This document shows positions 33,020 through 42,129 of a DNA stretch of 64,000 bases, in pieces. The stretch is from Martelella mediterranea DSM 17316 (GTDB lineage: Bacteria > Pseudomonadota > Alphaproteobacteria > Rhizobiales > Rhizobiaceae), in the NCBI RefSeq assembly GCF_002043005.1, contig NZ_CP020330.1, positions 4,110,001 to 4,174,000 on the forward strand. Reading direction: 5' to 3'. Position numbers and translations under genes: made by a program. The notes beneath the pieces are model-generated. The model was not told where the DNA came from. It did no database searches and was given only the letters and a program-made list of their open reading frames with translations. The stretch's first letter is position 1. Each line of letters starts with the position of its first letter.

Positions 33020-35963
33020 TGATGCGCGCTCCTTCGGGATCATAGAAAACGGTGTCGACCACCTCGACGGCGATGGTGCGGTCGGGCATCGGCACGTAAA
33101 GCGTCTGGTCCTTCAGCTTGTGGCCGTTCTTGACCACGGCCATGGCGATGCCGCTCTGCAGCGCCTCCGACCAGTAGGCCGAGGTGACGTGGCCGAGCAT
33201 CGGCACCGGCTTGGCCGCGTTCGGATCGGCGACCACATGCGCGCCTTCCTCCAGCACCAGCCGGGGATTGTTCTTGACCATCAGGCCGACGAGTTGCTTG
33301 CGGCCCTCGGCGACGAGGTCCGGCCGCTTGAGGCCGCGCATGCCGACGAAATCCGGCTTCTTCTTCGAAACCGCCCAGCCCATGCCGACATCATAGGGCG
33401 TCACCGTGCCGTCGGTATCCTGACCGACCACGATATAGCCCTTCTCGGCGCGCAGCACATGCATCGTCTCCGTGCCATAGGCGCAGGCTCCGAAGGTCTC
33501 TGCGCGCTCGAAAACCGCTTCCCAGACCTTGAGCCCGTAATCGGCCGGCACGTTGATCTCGTAACCGAGCTCGCCGGTAAACGACACCCGGAACAGGCGC
33601 GAGGGAACGCCGCAGACCGTGCATTCGGCAAGGCTCATATGCGGGAAAGCCTCGTTGGAAATATCGACGCCTTCGACGAATGGCGCGATGATTTCCCGCG
33701 CCTTCGGCCCCTGCACCGCGATCACCGCCCATTGTTCGGTGGTGGAGGTGAGCCAGACTTTCAGATGCGGAAACTCGGTCTGGAGATAATCCTCCATCAG
33801 GTTCAGCACCCGCGGCGCGCCGCCGGTCGTCGTCGTCACGTGGAAGCGATCCTGCGCCAGCCGGCCGACGACGCCATCATCGTAGATATAGCCGTCCTCG
33901 CGCAGCATCAGGCCATAGCGGCATTTGCCGGGTTTCAGCGTCGACCAGGCATTGGAATACATAAGGTTCATGAAAGCCTCGGCATCCGGGCCGACGACCT
34001 CGATCTTGCCGAGCGTCGAGGCGTCGAACACGCCCGCCGCCGCGCGCACGGTCTGGCATTCGCGGTTGACCGCGTCATGCTTGGTCTCGCCGGCGCGCGG
34101 GAAATACCAGGCGCGCTTCCAGTTGCCGACATCCTCGAACGGCGCGCCCTGGGCTTCCGCCCAGGCATTGATCGGCGTCTTGCGCGCCGGATCGAACAGC
34201 TCGTTGCGCGAATGGTTTATCAGCGTGCCGAAGGTGACCGGCGTGAACGGCTGGCGGAAGGTGGTGAGCCCCACCTGCGGGATCGGTCGGTCCAGCATTT
34301 CAGCGGCGATCGCCAGCCCGTGCATGTTGGAGAGCTTGCCCTGGTCGGAGGCCATGCCGTTGGTGGTGAAGCGCTTGATATGCTCGATCGAGGCCATGCC
34401 CTCATGAACGGCCTGACGGATATCCTTGGCGCAGACATCATGCTGATAGTCGATGAACGCCTTGGCGTAGGGCTCCGCATCATCGCTTTCGCCGAGCATG
34501 CCGCCGGTCCAGGCGTGTTCGGTCGTGGCCGCGATCTCGGCAAAGCCGCCGCCCGCCGCCACAGCCTCCGAAACGAGGTCTGCCACGGCATCGGTTCCGT
34601 TGCAGGCGCCGACCGAGACCGCGTTCTGGGCATAGACGCTCGGCAGGAACCGCTCGTTTTCGGCATCGAAGGCAAGCTTGCCGCGCGATTGCGAAAACAG
34701 ATGCACGGACGGCGTCCAGCCGGCCGACGTGATCAGAGCGTCGATATCGTAGTCGCGGGGCTTGCCGCCGCCCTTCACCCGCATCGACTTGACCCTGAGC
34801 CGGCCCTTTGTGCCTATAACCGTATGGCCGGAATGCAGCGTGATCCCGAGCGCCTTCGCCTCTTCGGCAAGACCCGGTCCGGGCTCGGGCCGGCTATCGA
34901 TGATGGCCACCACCTTCACGCCCGCGCGGGCGAGATCAAAGGCCGCCTCATAGGCCGAATCATGGGCGCAGTAGACCCCGATCTTGGAGCCGACGGCGAC
35001 GCCGTAATGATTGAGATAGCTGCGCGCGGCGGACGCCAGCATGATGCCCGGACGGTCATTGTCGGGGAACACCATCGGGCGTTCGATCGCGCCGGTGGCC
35101 AGCACCACCTTTTCCGCCCGCACCTGCCACAGCCGCTCGCGCGGGCCGTCGGCCTTCGCATTCGGCAGGTGGTCGGTCAGCCGTTCGCACAGGCCGAGGA
35201 AATTGTGGTTGTAGTAGCCGAAAGCCGTTGTGCGCGGCAGGTAGCGGACATTGTCCATGGCGGCGAGTTCGGCTGCCGCCGCAACCGCCCAGTCATAGCC
35301 TGGCTTGCCGTCGACCGTGGTGCCGCTCTCATATTGCAGCGCGCCGCCCGGTTCCGGTTTTTCATCGCAGATGATCACTTGCCTGCCGGTGCGCGCGGCC
35401 GAAAGCGCCGCCGTCAGCCCGGCAAGCCCCGCGCCGACCACCAGCATGTCGCAATGGACGTAGCGGCTGGCATAGCTGTCGGGGTCCTCCTCCGTCGGCG
35501 CCACGCCGAGGCCGGCAGCCTTGCGGATCGCGGGCTCGTAGAGCTTGTGCCAGGCGCTGAACGGCCACATGAAGGTCTTGTAGTAGAAGCCGGCGATCAG
35601 CATCGGCGAGACGATGTCGTTGATCGCCCCGACATCGAAGGACAGCGACGGCCAGCGGTTCTGCGAGCCCGCCTTCATGCCGTCGAACACTTCCTGCACC
35701 GGCCCGCGCACGTTGGGCTGGCGGCGGGCGCTGTCGCGGGCGATATCGAACAGCGCATTGGGCTCCTCGGAGCCCGCCGTCAGAAATCCGCGCGGACGGT
35801 GATATTTGTACGACCGGCCGACCAGATGCACGCCGTGGGCGAGCAGCGCCGAGGCCAGCGTATCGCCTTCAAGCGCCGTATAAGTCTTGCCGTCGAAGGT
35901 GAAGCGCACGGTCTTGGCAGGCGTCAGCCGGCCCTTGTCGGCAATCCGGAATGCGCCGCTCAT
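33012..35963 (-). CDS. soxA: sarcosine oxidase alpha subunit
   Basis: This 983-residue subunit binds NAD and takes part in passing the methyl group of sarcosine to tetrahydrofolate. It has an N-terminal ferredoxin-like part (TFDGKTYTALEGDTLASALL), a dinucleotide-binding domain from about residue 170 (DMLVVGAGLAGLTAALSA), and a C-terminal GcvT-like aminomethyltransferase region from about 600 (GVFDASTLGKIEVVGPDA). Length is typical. The ATG at 35963 overlaps the soxD stop (ATGA). Confidence 0.97.
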   Translation of the reverse strand: MSGAFRIADKGRLTPAKTVRFTFDGKTYTALEGDTLASALLAHGVHLVGRSYKYHRPRGFLTAGSEEPNALFDIARDSARRQPNVRGPVQEVFDGMKAGSQNRWPSLSFDVGAINDIVSPMLIAGFYYKTFMWPFSAWHKLYEPAIRKAAGLGVAPTEEDPDSYASRYVHCDMLVVGAGLAGLTAALSAARTGRQVIICDEKPEPGGALQYESGTTVDGKPGYDWAVAAAAELAAMDNVRYLPRTTAFGYYNHNFLGLCERLTDHLPNAKADGPRERLWQVRAEKVVLATGAIERPMVFPDNDRPGIMLASAARSYLNHYGVAVGSKIGVYCAHDSAYEAAFDLARAGVKVVAIIDSRPEPGPGLAEEAKALGITLHSGHTVIGTKGRLRVKSMRVKGGGKPRDYDIDALITSAGWTPSVHLFSQSRGKLAFDAENERFLPSVYAQNAVSVGACNGTDAVADLVSEAVAAGGGFAEIAATTEHAWTGGMLGESDDAEPYAKAFIDYQHDVCAKDIRQAVHEGMASIEHIKRFTTNGMASDQGKLSNMHGLAIAAEMLDRPIPQVGLTTFRQPFTPVTFGTLINHSRNELFDPARKTPINAWAEAQGAPFEDVGNWKRAWYFPRAGETKHDAVNRECQTVRAAAGVFDASTLGKIEVVGPDAEAFMNLMYSNAWSTLKPGKCRYGLMLREDGYIYDDGVVGRLAQDRFHVTTTTGGAPRVLNLMEDYLQTEFPHLKVWLTSTTEQWAVIAVQGPKAREIIAPFVEGVDISNEAFPHMSLAECTVCGVPSRLFRVSFTGELGYEINVPADYGLKVWEAVFERAETFGACAYGTETMHVLRAEKGYIVVGQDTDGTVTPYDVGMGWAVSKKKPDFVGMRGLKRPDLVAEGRKQLVGLMVKNNPRLVLEEGAHVVADPNAAKPVPMLGHVTSAYWSEALQSGIAMAVVKNGHKLKDQTLYVPMPDRTIAVEVVDTVFYDPEGARING

Positions 35964-36265
35964 TGGCCGTCTCCCATGCCGAGTTCGGCCGGATCGGGCT
36001 TCGGCTCGCCGGTCTTGTAGGTTTTCAGGAAGCGATCAGAAACGGTGTCGCGGGCGGCGTTGAAGAACCGGCCGCAGCCATGGGAATGACGCCAGCGCTC
36101 GAAATGCAGCCCCTTGGGATTGGTGCGCATGAAGAAATAATTGGCGAAGTCCGCGTCGGAGAGTTCGGCCATGTTTTCAGGCCGCGCGATATGCGCCTCG
36201 CCCGCGCCGGTAAATTCCAGCTCGCTGCGCGCTTCCTCGCAATAGGGACAGTAAATCAGCAACAT
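35960..36265 (-). CDS. soxD: sarcosine oxidase delta subunit
   Basis: This 101-residue zinc-binding subunit has Cys6 and Cys9 (YCPYCEEAR) and His60 or His62 with Cys64 (WRHSHGCGRFF), the expected zinc ligands of SoxD. It begins directly at the base after the stop codon of the alpha/beta hydrolase gene (TGAATG) and overlaps soxA by four bases. Confidence 0.95.
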   Translation of the reverse strand: MLLIYCPYCEEARSELEFTGAGEAHIARPENMAELSDADFANYFFMRTNPKGLHFERWRHSHGCGRFFNAARDTVSDRFLKTYKTGEPKPDPAELGMGDGQ

Positions 36266-37102
36266 TCAGTTTCCCTCCAGTTCGGGCAAGGCGTCGGGAA
36301 TAGAGATAATCAGGTCAATGAGATCGCGCGGCGCTTCCATCTGCGGCAGGTGGCCCGCGCCCTTTAGCGGATGAAACGGCACGCCGATCCGGCCCGCCAG
36401 AAGATGGCCGCGCTCGATCGGGATCCAGGGATCGCGCTCGCCCCATATGATGGTGACCGGGCAGGCGATTTCCTTCAGTTTCTCGGCGAATTCATCGGTG
36501 AAGGCGTCGTCAGCCTGGGCAAACTGTCGATAGAAACTCTGGTGGCCTTCCGGCGTGAGCCAGGGGCTGACCAGCTCGCGCAGGTCGCTCGCATCGATCT
36601 CGTTGACCAACGCACCCTTGATATAGGCCTCGACGATTGCCGCGTGGATGTGCGGCGGCAGCGGCGCGAAGGCGTCGACGTGACGGCCGACATGGTCGAA
36701 GAATTCGGAGCCCCATGGGCTCAGCGCGACGACATTCATCAGGGTCAGGCTCGAATAGGCGACATCGTGGAGCAGATGCGCGCGCAGCGTCACCGCGCCG
36801 CCGAAATCATGGGCCAGCACATGCGGCGCGTCGAGCATCCAGTGGTCCAGCATTTCCTTGAACACCCGGCCCTGGACATCGAGCCCGGTGGCCTGTCCGG
36901 CATCCTTCGCCGAACGCCCGAAGCCCGGCATGTCGTACCAGTAAACGGTATAGGCATGCGACAGCGTCAGCAGGATGCGGTGCCAGGAAAACGACGACCA
37001 CGGCCAGCCATGGGCAAGCACCAGCGGCGGCCCCTTGCCGACGCTGCCCCAGGCCACCATGCCGGCGCTGGTCTCGCATTTCCTGTTGACGTTCCAGAGC
37101 AT
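36266..37102 (-). CDS. alpha/beta hydrolase with aspartate nucleophile (epoxide hydrolase/dehalogenase-like)
   Basis: This 278-residue alpha/beta hydrolase has an oxyanion-hole HGWP at 31-34, a nucleophile elbow AHDFGGAV with Asp99 instead of serine, the acid in WGERDPWIP near 225, and a catalytic histidine in GAGHLPQ near 255. An aspartate nucleophile and HGWP fit epoxide hydrolases, haloalkane dehalogenases or fluoroacetate dehalogenases. It is inserted between soxB and soxD with 8 bases to soxB and none to soxD, so it is transcribed with sarcosine oxidase. The substrate is unknown; a role in processing a methylated-amine precursor or a toxic by-product is speculation. Confidence 0.88.
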   Translation of the reverse strand: MLWNVNRKCETSAGMVAWGSVGKGPPLVLAHGWPWSSFSWHRILLTLSHAYTVYWYDMPGFGRSAKDAGQATGLDVQGRVFKEMLDHWMLDAPHVLAHDFGGAVTLRAHLLHDVAYSSLTLMNVVALSPWGSEFFDHVGRHVDAFAPLPPHIHAAIVEAYIKGALVNEIDASDLRELVSPWLTPEGHQSFYRQFAQADDAFTDEFAEKLKEIACPVTIIWGERDPWIPIERGHLLAGRIGVPFHPLKGAGHLPQMEAPRDLIDLIISIPDALPELEGN

Positions 37103-37110
37103 GGCTTTTC

Positions 37111-38364
37111 CTAGTGCGCGACGGCGGCGGCGGCGGCTTCGTCGATCAGCCGGCCGGTGTTGTAGCGCTCGAGCGTGAGGCCGGCGGCGAGCTTATGCGG
37201 CTCGCCCTTGGCGATGAGATGGGCGAAGAGATGCGCTGAACCCGGCGTTGCCTTGAAGCCGCCCGTGCCCCACCCGCAATTGACGAACAGATTGGGTACC
37301 GGCGTCACGCTCTGGATCGGCGAACGGTCCGGGGTGTTGTCTGTGATGCCGCCCCACTGGCGCATCATCTTGACCCGGCGGAAGATCGGAAACAGCTCGC
37401 ATATGGCGTCGAGCGTGTGGGTGATGATCTGAAGCCCGCCGGTCTGGGAATAGGAATTATACTGGTCGGTGCCGGCGCCGATCACAAGTTCGCCCTTGTC
37501 GGACTGGGAGATATAGGCGTGGACCGAATTCGACATCACCACGCAGGGGAAGATCGGCTTCAGCGGCTCGGACACCAGCGCCTGCAGCGGCTGGCTTTCG
37601 AGCGGCAGGCGGACATCCGCCATCGCCATCACCACCGAATTGTGACCGGAGGCGGAAACGCCGATCTTCTTCGCGCCGATGAAGCCGCGATTGGTCTCCA
37701 CCCCCGTCACCGCGCCATCCGCGCCCCTGCGGATACCCTTGACCTCGCAGTTCTGGATGATGTGGACACCGCGATCCGAGGCCGCGCGGCCATAGCCCCA
37801 GACGACCGCGTCATGGCGGGCCGTGCCCGCGCGGCGCTGCAAGGCCGCACCGTTGACCGGATAACGCGCGGAGGCCGAGATATCGAGCGGCGGGCAGTAT
37901 TCCTTGGCCTGAACCGGGGTCAGCCATTCATTGTCGATGCCGTAGAGCCGGTTGGCGTGAACATGGCGCTTGAACGACTGGCGGTCATGTTCGTTATGCG
38001 ACAGCATCATCACGCCGCGCGGCGAGAACATGACATTGTAATTGAGATCGAGCGACAGGCCTTCCCACATCTTGAGCGAATGCTCGTAGATATCCATGCT
38101 CTCGTCATAGAGATAATTGGAGCGCACGATGGTGGTGTTGCGTCCGGTATTGCCGCCGCCGACCCAGCCCTTTTCGATCACGGCGATATTGGTAATGCCG
38201 TGTTCCTTGGCGAGGTAATAGGCAGCGCCCATGCCATGACCGCCGCCGCCGATGATGATGACGTCATATTCGCTTTTCGGCTCCGGCGAGGTCCAGTGCT
38301 TTTCCCAGCCCTTGTGGTGGCGCATGGCCTCGCGCGCGAGAGCGAAAACGGAATATTTGCGCAT
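37111..38364 (-). CDS. soxB: sarcosine oxidase beta subunit
   Basis: This 417-residue flavoprotein is the catalytic subunit that oxidises sarcosine. It has the FAD-binding [18 protein letters not shown] at about 33-50, the HVHANRLYG region near 145 around the site of covalent flavin attachment in the family, and the C-terminal [15 protein letters not shown]. It is first in the minus-strand sox operon. A candidate dyad operator lies 31 bases upstream of its ATG. Confidence 0.96.
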   Translation of the reverse strand: MRKYSVFALAREAMRHHKGWEKHWTSPEPKSEYDVIIIGGGGHGMGAAYYLAKEHGITNIAVIEKGWVGGGNTGRNTTIVRSNYLYDESMDIYEHSLKMWEGLSLDLNYNVMFSPRGVMMLSHNEHDRQSFKRHVHANRLYGIDNEWLTPVQAKEYCPPLDISASARYPVNGAALQRRAGTARHDAVVWGYGRAASDRGVHIIQNCEVKGIRRGADGAVTGVETNRGFIGAKKIGVSASGHNSVVMAMADVRLPLESQPLQALVSEPLKPIFPCVVMSNSVHAYISQSDKGELVIGAGTDQYNSYSQTGGLQIITHTLDAICELFPIFRRVKMMRQWGGITDNTPDRSPIQSVTPVPNLFVNCGWGTGGFKATPGSAHLFAHLIAKGEPHKLAAGLTLERYNTGRLIDEAAAAAVAH

Positions 38365-38712
38365 TATGGGGCTCCATCGGGGTTCGCCGGGTCGTTGCGA
38401 CTATACCAATCGCAAATCGGAATACGAGGCAACGTCCTTTTTGCGACGCTTTTTCGATCCGCCTTCGACATCGTGATTTCCGGGGCGTCGTCTTTCAAAA
38501 AGGATTGCCTTTGGCGGCGAATCCTGTCAATCGGAGCCCGGATTTTTCGCCACACCGGTCCTTGTCTTGCGGTAAGGACTGGACTTATCGCCCGCGATCT
38601 GTTAATCGCGACGCCAGATATGGGCGGATTGTACCGCCTGAAGACCAATCAATGCCTGAACGTGCAAGTATTTGCCAGGCTCAGACACCAACGATTAAGG
38701 AACGGGATACAC
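38365..38712. other. intergenic region between divergent soxB and rpsU
   Basis: The 348-base gap carries both promoters. It contains the TTGCGA dyad at 38395-38415 nearer soxB and, at 38661-38674, a near-copy of the rpsU start region. No further gene is visible. Confidence 0.5.
38395..38415. promoter_or_regulatory. candidate operator dyad of the sox operon
   Basis: TTGCGA and TCGCAA are perfect 6-bp arms separated by 9 bases, starting 31 bases upstream of the soxB ATG. The position would overlap the promoter. The regulator is not identified. Confidence 0.35.
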
Positions 38713-38725
38713 GTGCAAGTACTTG
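38661..38725 (+). repeat. direct repeat of the rpsU start region
   Basis: CGTGCAAGTATTTG at 38661-38674 and CGTGCAAGTACTTG at 38712-38725 differ by one base in 14. They are 51 nt apart, so both GTG codons are in the same frame. The downstream copy contains the true rpsU start; the upstream copy lacks a good ribosome binding site. Confidence 0.7.
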
Positions 38726-38925
38726 TCCGCGACAACAATGTTGACCAGGCCCTCCGCGCTCTGAAGAAGAAAATGCAGCGCGAAGGCATCTTCCGCGAAA
38801 TGAAGATGCGCGACCATTACGAAAAGCCCTCGCAGAAGCGTGCGCGCGAAAAGGCAGAAGCCATCCGCCGCGTTCGCAAGCTGGCTCGCAAGCGCGCTGT
38901 TCGCGAAGGTCTGGTTTCTCGCTGA
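38713..38925 (+). CDS. rpsU: 30S ribosomal protein S21
   Basis: This 70-residue basic protein of the small ribosomal subunit begins [20 protein letters not shown] and ends with an Arg/Lys-rich tail, as in other alphaproteobacterial S21 proteins. The start is GTG at 38713, ten bases after AAGGAA; no ATG is available nearby and the family N-terminus fits exactly. A longer open frame upstream has no homology. A Rho-independent terminator follows 34 bases downstream, so the gene is transcribed alone. Confidence 0.96.
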   Translation: MQVLVRDNNVDQALRALKKKMQREGIFREMKMRDHYEKPSQKRAREKAEAIRRVRKLARKRAVREGLVSR

Positions 38926-38959
38926 TTGTCGCTTTTTCAGCACATTGATGCGTTCTTAG

Positions 38960-38990
38960 GGCGGGAGCACATGTTCCCGCCTTTTTATTT
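38960..38990 (+). terminator. Rho-independent terminator of rpsU
   Basis: A 7-bp GC stem (GGCGGGA / TCCCGCC) with an 8-nt loop is followed directly by TTTTTATTT. Confidence 0.93.
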
Positions 38991-39107
38991 GGCAGAATTT
39001 TAACCTCGATCATGTAGATTGTGCGGAGCCTCTTTCGAAACCGGAGGGGGAACAAAAACTTCCCGCCGGCTGTTGTCGCAAAAGGCATGCAATTATTGGG
39101 GATGGAT

Positions 39108-39977
39108 ATGACGAAGATCACCAGCGCGCTTTCGGGCGGCTCGTTCATGGCAGCAAACGGCAGCGCCGTCAGGAATATAATCCTGGCGGGCACACTTGCC
39201 CTTCTCGCCGGTTGCCAGACCAGCCAGGTCATGAACCAGAACGTGGTCTCCATCGATGCCGCCCAGGGTTCCGAGCAGAACATCGCCTCGCTTTCGAGCG
39301 TGATCGCCGCCAACCCCAATGATCCCGGCGCCTACAATGTGCGCGGCGCGGCCTATGGCCGGGCCGGCGACGACCGCCGGGCGATCGAGGATTTCAACCA
39401 GGCGATCGCGCTCAATCCGAACTACTATCAGGCCTATGCCAACCGGGCGCTGATCGAGCGCAGCATGGGCCGGCAGATGGACGCGCTGAACGATTACAAT
39501 CGCGCGATCCAGATCAACAGCAGCTATGATGTCGCCTATATCGGTCGCGGCAATCTCTACAGCGAATCGGGCCAGCTCGACGACGCGTTCAACGATTACA
39601 CCCGCGCCATCCAGCTCAACACCACGGATCCGCGCGCCTACCACAGTCGCGGCCTGATCTACCAGAAGCGCGGACAGCAGGAACTGGCGATCACCGATTT
39701 TTCCAAGGCGATCTCGCTGTCGCCGAAATCGCCGCAGCCCTATAATGGCCGCGGCGTCTCCTATCTTGCGCTGAACGACGACCAGAACGCCCGCGCCGAT
39801 TTCGACAAGGCGCTGGCGCTGGATCAATCCGTCGCCGAAAGCTGGGCCAATATCGGCCTGGTGTTCGAACGCCAGGGCGATTTCACCAAGGCTGCGTCCT
39901 ATTATCAGAAGGCCAAGCAGCTCGATCCCAATTATCTGCCGGCCATCCAGGGCCTTCAGCGCACAATTGGTTCTTAA
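39108..39977 (+). CDS. tetratricopeptide-repeat lipoprotein
   Basis: This protein of about 289 residues has a signal peptide ending in the lipobox LLAGC (lipidated Cys about 37 residues from the chosen start) and five to six TPR units in series (for example GAYNVRGAAYGRAGDDRRAI and AYANRALIERSMGRQMDALN, each about 34 residues, often ending in an NPN/NTTDP turn). It would be anchored in the membrane facing the periplasm and act as a protein-binding scaffold; NlpI-like proteins are a loose analogy. The ATG at 39108 follows GGGGATGG with about 6-nt spacing; ATGs at 39102 and 39087 are alternatives. Confidence 0.85.
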   Translation: MTKITSALSGGSFMAANGSAVRNIILAGTLALLAGCQTSQVMNQNVVSIDAAQGSEQNIASLSSVIAANPNDPGAYNVRGAAYGRAGDDRRAIEDFNQAIALNPNYYQAYANRALIERSMGRQMDALNDYNRAIQINSSYDVAYIGRGNLYSESGQLDDAFNDYTRAIQLNTTDPRAYHSRGLIYQKRGQQELAITDFSKAISLSPKSPQPYNGRGVSYLALNDDQNARADFDKALALDQSVAESWANIGLVFERQGDFTKAASYYQKAKQLDPNYLPAIQGLQRTIGS

Positions 39978-39994
39978 GCGAGCAACCGTCCACT

Positions 39995-41524
39995 TCAGCG
40001 ACCGAGATTGAGCTGAATCGGCAGGGAGAAATTGTGGCTTGCGCCGCGATAGCTGGCCGGGAACGCGCCGAAGGGACCGGCCGCGCGGGCGCGCTGCAAC
40101 ACGATCGCATCGACCTTGCCATTGCCCGATGATCTTGCCAGCGACAGTCCGGCGATGGCGCCCGAACGGTTCAATCGCACATTGACGACAACGGTCGACT
40201 GCAGTTTTCCAACGCCGCGATAATAGCGTTCGGAGGCCACGGAGCGGCGCAGCTTGGCCCTGAGCCTGCCGGCATAATTGGCCATCTCGGCCTCGCCGTT
40301 TCCGCTGTTGCCGGCCCGCGCCTCGGCCGCCTGGCTCGCGCCACTGTTTGCCGTCCCCGAAGCCACGCCCTTGCGCGCATCGCGGTTGGACTGGCCGGAG
40401 GAGCCGGCCGAAGACCGCTTCACCACCTGCCGCTGTTCAACCGGTTTCGGCTTGGCGCGCTCCTCGGCCTTGCGCGCGGCCACCTGATCCTCGGGCAATG
40501 GCTCCGTCTTCCATGGCGAGGGTGCGGGCACGGGCGCATCGATATCGTAGGCCAGCTCCGGATCGTCTTCCTGCGCCTTGATCGTCTCGACCGGCTCGGT
40601 CTGCGCCATCATCGGCTCAGCGGTTTCGGCCGGCGGGTTGACCGGCGTCTCCTGCGGCGGCAGCGCTTCGGTGACAACGGGCGCGGATGCGGGGATTTCA
40701 GCAGGCGAGACGGCCTGCTCGACAACCGGCGGCGCCGGAGGAACCGTTGAAGGCGCAAGCGCCGTGGTTGGCGCTGCGGCAAGCACCGTCGGCTGGCTCG
40801 GCTGGGCGACGACCTGTTCGGCGGTCACCGGCGCGGCGGTTTCGGTCTGCGGCGGCGCCAGCGCCTCGGCCGGCGTGGGCGCCGCCTGTTCAACGGGCGC
40901 CGGCGGCTGAGGTTGAAGGGGTTCGACTGCGGTGGTCTCCAGCGGCTCGGCCTCGACCGCCGTCGCGGTTTCCACCGGCACCGGTTCGGCTTCGACCATG
41001 GCCGGCTCCGCGCCGCTTGCGGCCGCGTCAACATCGCCGTTGCCGACCATGATCACGCTGACGACGGTGCTGCCCTCTTCTTGAGGTGCTTCCGGCAGAA
41101 CGCGCGCGACATGGAGGGCGAAAGCGAAGGCGGCGGAATGGAGCAGCAGCGAGACCAGCGTCGCCGCCGAAATGCGCTTGCCGGCGCGCGCGCTGCCCCT
41201 GTCGAGAAACCCCGTCTGCGGGACAACGCCGAGTTCGGCATCCTCCTGCGGCAATTCTACGGCATCGGTCTCGCCATCCCCGTCGCCGGGCTCCGTTTTA
41301 CGGGCGGACCTGGCCGCGCTCGCCGCCGCCTTCAGCTCGAACACCACCTTATCAAGGTCGACGGACGACGCAGGCGCAACGCCGATTTCGGGGGCGATTT
41401 CGGGCGCTGCCGCGCCATAGGGGCTGCTATCCCGCACGACGGCATCGTCGAGCGCGTCATCATCGAGACGCTCGCGCATGCCGCCCGGCAAGCCCCTCGC
41501 AAACATGGCCTGGTCATTCATCAT
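39995..41524 (-). CDS. TonB-family energy-transducing protein
   Basis: This roughly 509-residue protein has a cytoplasmic N-terminal part of about 125 residues, one membrane helix (ISAATLVSLLLHSAAFAFAL), a long Pro/Ala/Glu/Val-rich periplasmic spacer, and a C-terminal TonB domain (YAGRLRAKLRRSVASERYY, then VVVNVRLNRSGAIAGLSLAR). It would pass proton-motive energy from ExbBD to outer-membrane receptors. The long N-terminal cytoplasmic region is larger than in E. coli TonB. I chose ATG 41524; a TTG at 41545 would add seven residues. It follows a small secreted-protein gene and is divergent from hemP-hmuSTUV, which suggests haem or siderophore uptake. exbBD are not in the window. Confidence 0.82.
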   Translation of the reverse strand: MMNDQAMFARGLPGGMRERLDDDALDDAVVRDSSPYGAAAPEIAPEIGVAPASSVDLDKVVFELKAAASAARSARKTEPGDGDGETDAVELPQEDAELGVVPQTGFLDRGSARAGKRISAATLVSLLLHSAAFAFALHVARVLPEAPQEEGSTVVSVIMVGNGDVDAAASGAEPAMVEAEPVPVETATAVEAEPLETTAVEPLQPQPPAPVEQAAPTPAEALAPPQTETAAPVTAEQVVAQPSQPTVLAAAPTTALAPSTVPPAPPVVEQAVSPAEIPASAPVVTEALPPQETPVNPPAETAEPMMAQTEPVETIKAQEDDPELAYDIDAPVPAPSPWKTEPLPEDQVAARKAEERAKPKPVEQRQVVKRSSAGSSGQSNRDARKGVASGTANSGASQAAEARAGNSGNGEAEMANYAGRLRAKLRRSVASERYYRGVGKLQSTVVVNVRLNRSGAIAGLSLARSSGNGKVDAIVLQRARAAGPFGAFPASYRGASHNFSLPIQLNLGR

Positions 41525-41562
41525 TGGGAGCTGTTGTCCACTCAATTACGGTCTGGCCGGTT

Positions 41563-41997
41563 TCAGCCGTCGAAGGGAATACCCGCCTTCGAACCGGTTT
41601 GAAGCGCGCCCATGCAATCCACGCCCTCGGCATCGCAGACCTTGATATCGTTCAAAAGCAACCCGCCAAGCGCGTCACAGCTTTCGCCGGGCAGTTCGAA
41701 CTGGCGCACGCGCTTCTTGCCGGCCGGAAGGGTCAGGAAATCGAGCATGGTCAGCCTGTCGACGACGCCCTCACTGTCGAACAGCGCGACCTCTGCCTGA
41801 AGGCTTTCAATTGTCTCGGGCAGATCGTTTTCCACCAGGAATGTCAGCTTGCAGCCATTGTCGGTGCTCTCGAGCGTATTCAGCGAAATCGAAAGCCCGG
41901 TCGGTTCGCTCGCCGGCGCTTCACTGGCCGCTTCCTGCGCCAGTACGGGCTGTGAAAGGGCGAAAACGAGGGCGGTTGCGCAAATCGATAATCTCAT
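41563..41997 (-). CDS. small secreted protein of unknown function upstream of tonB-like gene
   Basis: This 144-residue protein has a Sec signal peptide (LSICATALVFALSQPVLAQ-EA) and a compact mature domain of about 120 residues with four cysteines (GCKLTF, ESCDALGG, KVCDAEG, VDCMGA), likely two disulfides in the periplasm. I do not recognise a named family. It lies 38 bases before the TonB-family gene on the same strand and is divergent from hemP, so a role in haem or iron uptake is a context-based guess. Confidence 0.75.
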   Translation of the reverse strand: MRLSICATALVFALSQPVLAQEAASEAPASEPTGLSISLNTLESTDNGCKLTFLVENDLPETIESLQAEVALFDSEGVVDRLTMLDFLTLPAGKKRVRQFELPGESCDALGGLLLNDIKVCDAEGVDCMGALQTGSKAGIPFDG

Positions 41998-42102
41998 CGT
42001 CAGGAATCTCCGGAAGTTGAAAAGGCCCTCAGGGGCATATCGCGATCGGCCACAATCCTATCCCTCAACAGGCAAAACGTCTATTGCGTGGATAGACAAA
42101 GG

Positions 42103-42117
42103 TGATTAATAGAGTCA
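42103..42117. promoter_or_regulatory. RirA-type iron-responsive operator (TGA-N9-TCA), copy 1
   Basis: TGATTAATAGAGTCA fits the TGA-N9-TCA form reported for RirA boxes in rhizobia and Agrobacterium. It lies 56 bases upstream of hemP and about 105 bases upstream of the divergent secreted-protein gene. Confidence 0.55.
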
Positions 42118-42129
42118 ACTTATAAAACA

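Noticed and set aside
33003..36020. A 1005-codon open frame on the plus strand antisense to soxA
   Set aside because: It lies opposite soxA, has His/Arg/Gly-rich shadow composition typical of high-GC antisense frames, and no recognisable motif. Similar long antisense frames opposite the DUF2126 gene (12640-14991), the ATP-grasp gene (17088-19208) and glgP (20154-22151) were rejected for the same reason.
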